From assembly GCA_002254385.1 (NCBI GenBank), contig NJDO01000010.1, forward strand, positions 1-22,660: a stretch of 22,660 nt of DNA, given 5' to 3'. The translations under genes were made by a program, and so were the position numbers. The notes under the pieces are model-generated. The model saw only the letters and a list, made by a program, of their open reading frames with translations, searched no databases and was not told the origin of the DNA. Numbering within the stretch: the first letter of the stretch is position 1; the number at the start of each line of letters is the position of its first letter. The DNA is from Thermoplasmatales archaeon ex4484_6 (GTDB taxonomy: Archaea; Thermoplasmatota; Penumbrarchaeia; Penumbrarchaeales; Penumbrarchaeaceae). Shown here one piece after another: positions 20,955 through 22,660 of the stretch.

Positions 20955-22660
20955 TCTTCTTTCCTTTGTTCCGCTTTGCATGTCTTTTGACGGGTTTCTT
21001 TTGGGCCTCTTCTTCCTCTTCCTCGGGGAGCTCTTCATCGACATCCTCCGAGCCCCCTTCCCCTTCCGCCATTTCCTCCTTCTCCTCTTCCCGAGGCTCT
21101 TCCTCCGCTTCCGGTTCCTCCTCCTCGAACTCTTCCTCTTCTTCGATGAGTTCCTCTTCCATGTCCTCTTCGATCTCCTCCTCTTCTTCGATGAGTTCCT
21201 CTTCCAGGGGCATCTCCTCCACAAGGTCCTCGACGAGGTCATCGGGATACTCATCGGTATCGAACTCTCCCTCGAGCTCCTCCTCGTCGAAGTAATCCAT
21301 ATCTCCGTCGAATTCCGTATCGGAAAGGGCATACATGTCCTCTTCATCGAGTTCCTCTCCTTCCCTTCTGGAAGAGTTCCAGATGAAGAGAGCGACGATG
21401 ATGAGCAAGACGAGAGAACCAATTATCAATGCCCATATCACCTCCCGGGAGAGCCCCTTGCCGTTATCCTTTCCGGTCTCCTCCCGTGCCGTGTGGAAGC
21501 TCCACGTATTGCTTGCATATCCCGGAGGAAATCCGGTTCCTATCATCGAGTAGGCACCCTCCTCGATGACCACGGTATAGTTCATGTCGGGCAGGAACCC
21601 GTCGTGAGAGATGGTGAGGTTTGTGCCGTATTCGTCCCACGAGAAGCTCATTCCCGGGAGAGCGGGATAGATGCGAAAGTGTGATTCTACGGAATCGGTA
21701 TTCACCGGCTGATCGAACCTTATGATGATATCGGCATCCAGCGGGACATCGTTCCCCTTCGGAGTGCACGAAACGATGTACAGATCGGGGGGAGGCGGCG
21801 TGTAGGAGAAGTAGTTGAGTTCCACCGTGAATACACCCAGGTCCGTTCGGCTCCTGTCCATCTCGAAGAAGTTGGTCCGGATGGGCAGATAACCGCTCGT
21901 GTTCTGTTCCGGGTCCCCTTTCAGTTCCTCGGGAGGTATCACATCGAACCTCCCCCTGAAAGGAAGGTCGGAAATCGTGAATGATACCTTTCCGTCCGCA
22001 TCCGTGGTTTTCTGTTCCACGGGGACATCGCTCTCGTCCAGAAGTATCACGATGGCTTCGAACACACCTCCCTGCCTGGGACCGTTCCCGAAGACCACCT
22101 CGACCTCTATCGTTCCGACCCGGGGAAGGAAGTAATATGGAACGACGATCGACAGTTCCATTTCGGGGTCATCCACGGATGCCTGCATCACGGGACCGAG
22201 TACAGGGAGGTAACCGTCCGTTACATTCTCCTCTCCCATTACATGGGGAGGAGGGGTGATGTGGACCGTGTAATATTCATCAGCCTCCAGTCCCTGGAAG
22301 TATGTCCACCCTTCGCTGTTCAACCTTGCAGTGGCGATGACCGTGCCGTTGAACGAAATGAGCGAGGCTGTTCCGTTGAACACAGGGAGTCCCGCAAGGG
22401 GCCCTTCATCCGTGTACACGGCTTTGACCCCGAGAGAGATCTGTACGGAAGCGGTCCTTGCCTCGAGCGTACCGGAGAGATTGGATGGGTTGCCCGAGGT
22501 ATCCACTGAGCGTATCCTGAAAAGGTAGGTTGTACCCCAAGCGAGTCCGGAAAGGACGAAGGACCTCTCCGAGGGTCCGGCGAATCCGGCGAATTCGAAA
22601 TCATCCGCGATCGAACCGTTCATGTATATCTCGAATCCGGCGAGGTCCCCGGAATCCATC
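20944..22660 (-). CDS. Surface protein with FnIII/Ig-like domains, TM helix and long acidic cytoplasmic tail (N-terminus off window)
   Basis: An open frame of at least 571 codons enters from the right edge and ends at TGA 20944-20946. The Met at 22659 is probably internal, because the sequence begins inside an FnIII-like domain (residues 1-69, ending YLFRIRSVDTSGNPSNLSG). Two beta modules of carboxypeptidase-regulatory/Ig type follow, then a Big_5 domain (~290-395: PKGNDVPLDADIIIRFDQPV...). A TM helix lies at ~405-426. The cytoplasmic part is ~145 residues: about 125 with extreme Glu/Asp content, then a basic end rich in Lys and Arg (~554-571). Layout matches the two giant proteins at 10576 and 14309, so it is a third member of the set on the opposite strand. 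No zinc ribbon is present here. Confidence 0.88.
   Translation of the reverse strand, partial: MDSGDLAGFEIYMNGSIADDFEFAGFAGPSERSFVLSGLAWGTTYLFRIRSVDTSGNPSNLSGTLEARTASVQISLGVKAVYTDEGPLAGLPVFNGTASLISFNGTVIATARLNSEGWTYFQGLEADEYYTVHITPPPHVMGEENVTDGYLPVLGPVMQASVDDPEMELSIVVPYYFLPRVGTIEVEVVFGNGPRQGGVFEAIVILLDESDVPVEQKTTDADGKVSFTISDLPFRGRFDVIPPEELKGDPEQNTSGYLPIRTNFFEMDRSRTDLGVFTVELNYFSYTPPPPDLYIVSCTPKGNDVPLDADIIIRFDQPVNTDSVESHFRIYPALPGMSFSWDEYGTNLTISHDGFLPDMNYTVVIEEGAYSMIGTGFPPGYASNTWSFHTAREETGKDNGKGLSREVIWALIIGSLVLLIIVALFIWNSSRREGEELDEEDMYALSDTEFDGDMDYFDEEELEGEFDTDEYPDDLVEDLVEEMPLEEELIEEEEEIEEDMEEELIEEEEEFEEEEPEAEEEPREEEKEEMAEGEGGSEDVDEELPEEEEEEAQKKPVKRHAKRNKGKKRNP
21134..21206. repeat. 28-bp direct repeat inside the acidic tail coding region
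   Basis: The stretches 21134-21161 and 21179-21206 are identical over 28 bp with a 45-bp (15-codon) period. They encode two LIEEEEE units of the minus-strand protein's tail. The match is in-frame, so it looks like a local in-frame duplication within Glu-rich coding sequence. Confidence 0.7.

Noticed and set aside
21120..21210. CRISPR-like short repeats
   Set aside because: There are only two copies with a 17-bp spacer between them, lying in-frame in Glu-rich coding sequence; this is a tandem coding duplication, not an array.
20980..21684. Plus-strand Leu/Phe-rich frame resembling a membrane protein
   Set aside because: It is the complement of the Glu-rich tail of the minus-strand surface protein; the apparent hydrophobicity comes from CTC/TTC complements of GAG/GAA.

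Overview
The window reads as archaeal chromosome, most likely from a Thermoplasmatota-type (euryarchaeal) organism. Evidence for this is a complete run of A-type ATP synthase genes, Shine-Dalgarno AGGAGG motifs combined with TATA-like boxes, single-pass surface proteins rich in N-glycosylation sequons, and Arg/Ile codon use dominated by AGG/AGA and ATA. The lineage is inferred from gene content and was not tested by a search. No rRNA, tRNA, CRISPR array or insertion sequence was seen.

Region 1 (1-1697, minus): a coiled-coil protein cut by the left edge, built from about five degenerate ~100-residue modules, each with an aromatic-x3-Gly-aromatic signature. A 247-base divergent spacer follows.

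Region 2 (1945-9046, plus): an A-type ATPase operon in the order H-I-(small ORF)-K-E-C-F-A, tightly spaced or overlapping and nearly all preceded by AGGAGG. It stops after the catalytic A subunit. The B and D genes that usually follow are absent, and the next gene is a stand-alone response regulator with its own promoter. Three further oddities sit in this operon. The rotor (c/K) subunit carries a signal-like helix and a paired EF-hand/thrombospondin-3-type calcium-binding segment before its two hairpins. The C subunit has an N-terminal hydrophobic helix. A 38-codon ORF with a strong ribosome-binding site fills the I-K gap. The K subunit has only one carboxylate in two hairpins and keeps the residues that bind Na+ in the Enterococcus K ring.

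Region 3 (9164-10350): a CheY-like receiver protein, then on the minus strand a winged-helix regulator and a small protein resembling DUF3467, arranged as a two-gene unit. The regulator is divergent from the first surface-protein gene, and the shared spacer contains several palindromes.

Region 4 (10576-17560): two giant type-I membrane proteins with signal peptide, tandem SbsA-type Ig-like (Big_5) and carboxypeptidase-regulatory-like domains, and one C-terminal TM helix. The first ends in a cytoplasmic double zinc ribbon and a very acidic tail; the second has a short acidic tail.

Region 5 (17659-20853): a probable three-gene unit encoding a small N-terminally anchored exported protein, an OPT-family peptide/metal-chelate transporter and a PqqD-like-domain protein.

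Region 6 (20944-22660, minus): a third surface protein (FnIII, beta-sandwich and Big_5 domains, TM, ~125-residue acidic tail ending in a basic patch), cut by the right edge and convergent with the OPT unit across two strong stem-loops.

Overall the window combines energy conversion with cell-surface architecture. The most striking single object is the calcium-motif-bearing ATPase rotor subunit, which would display a ring of calcium-binding modules on the outside of the cell.
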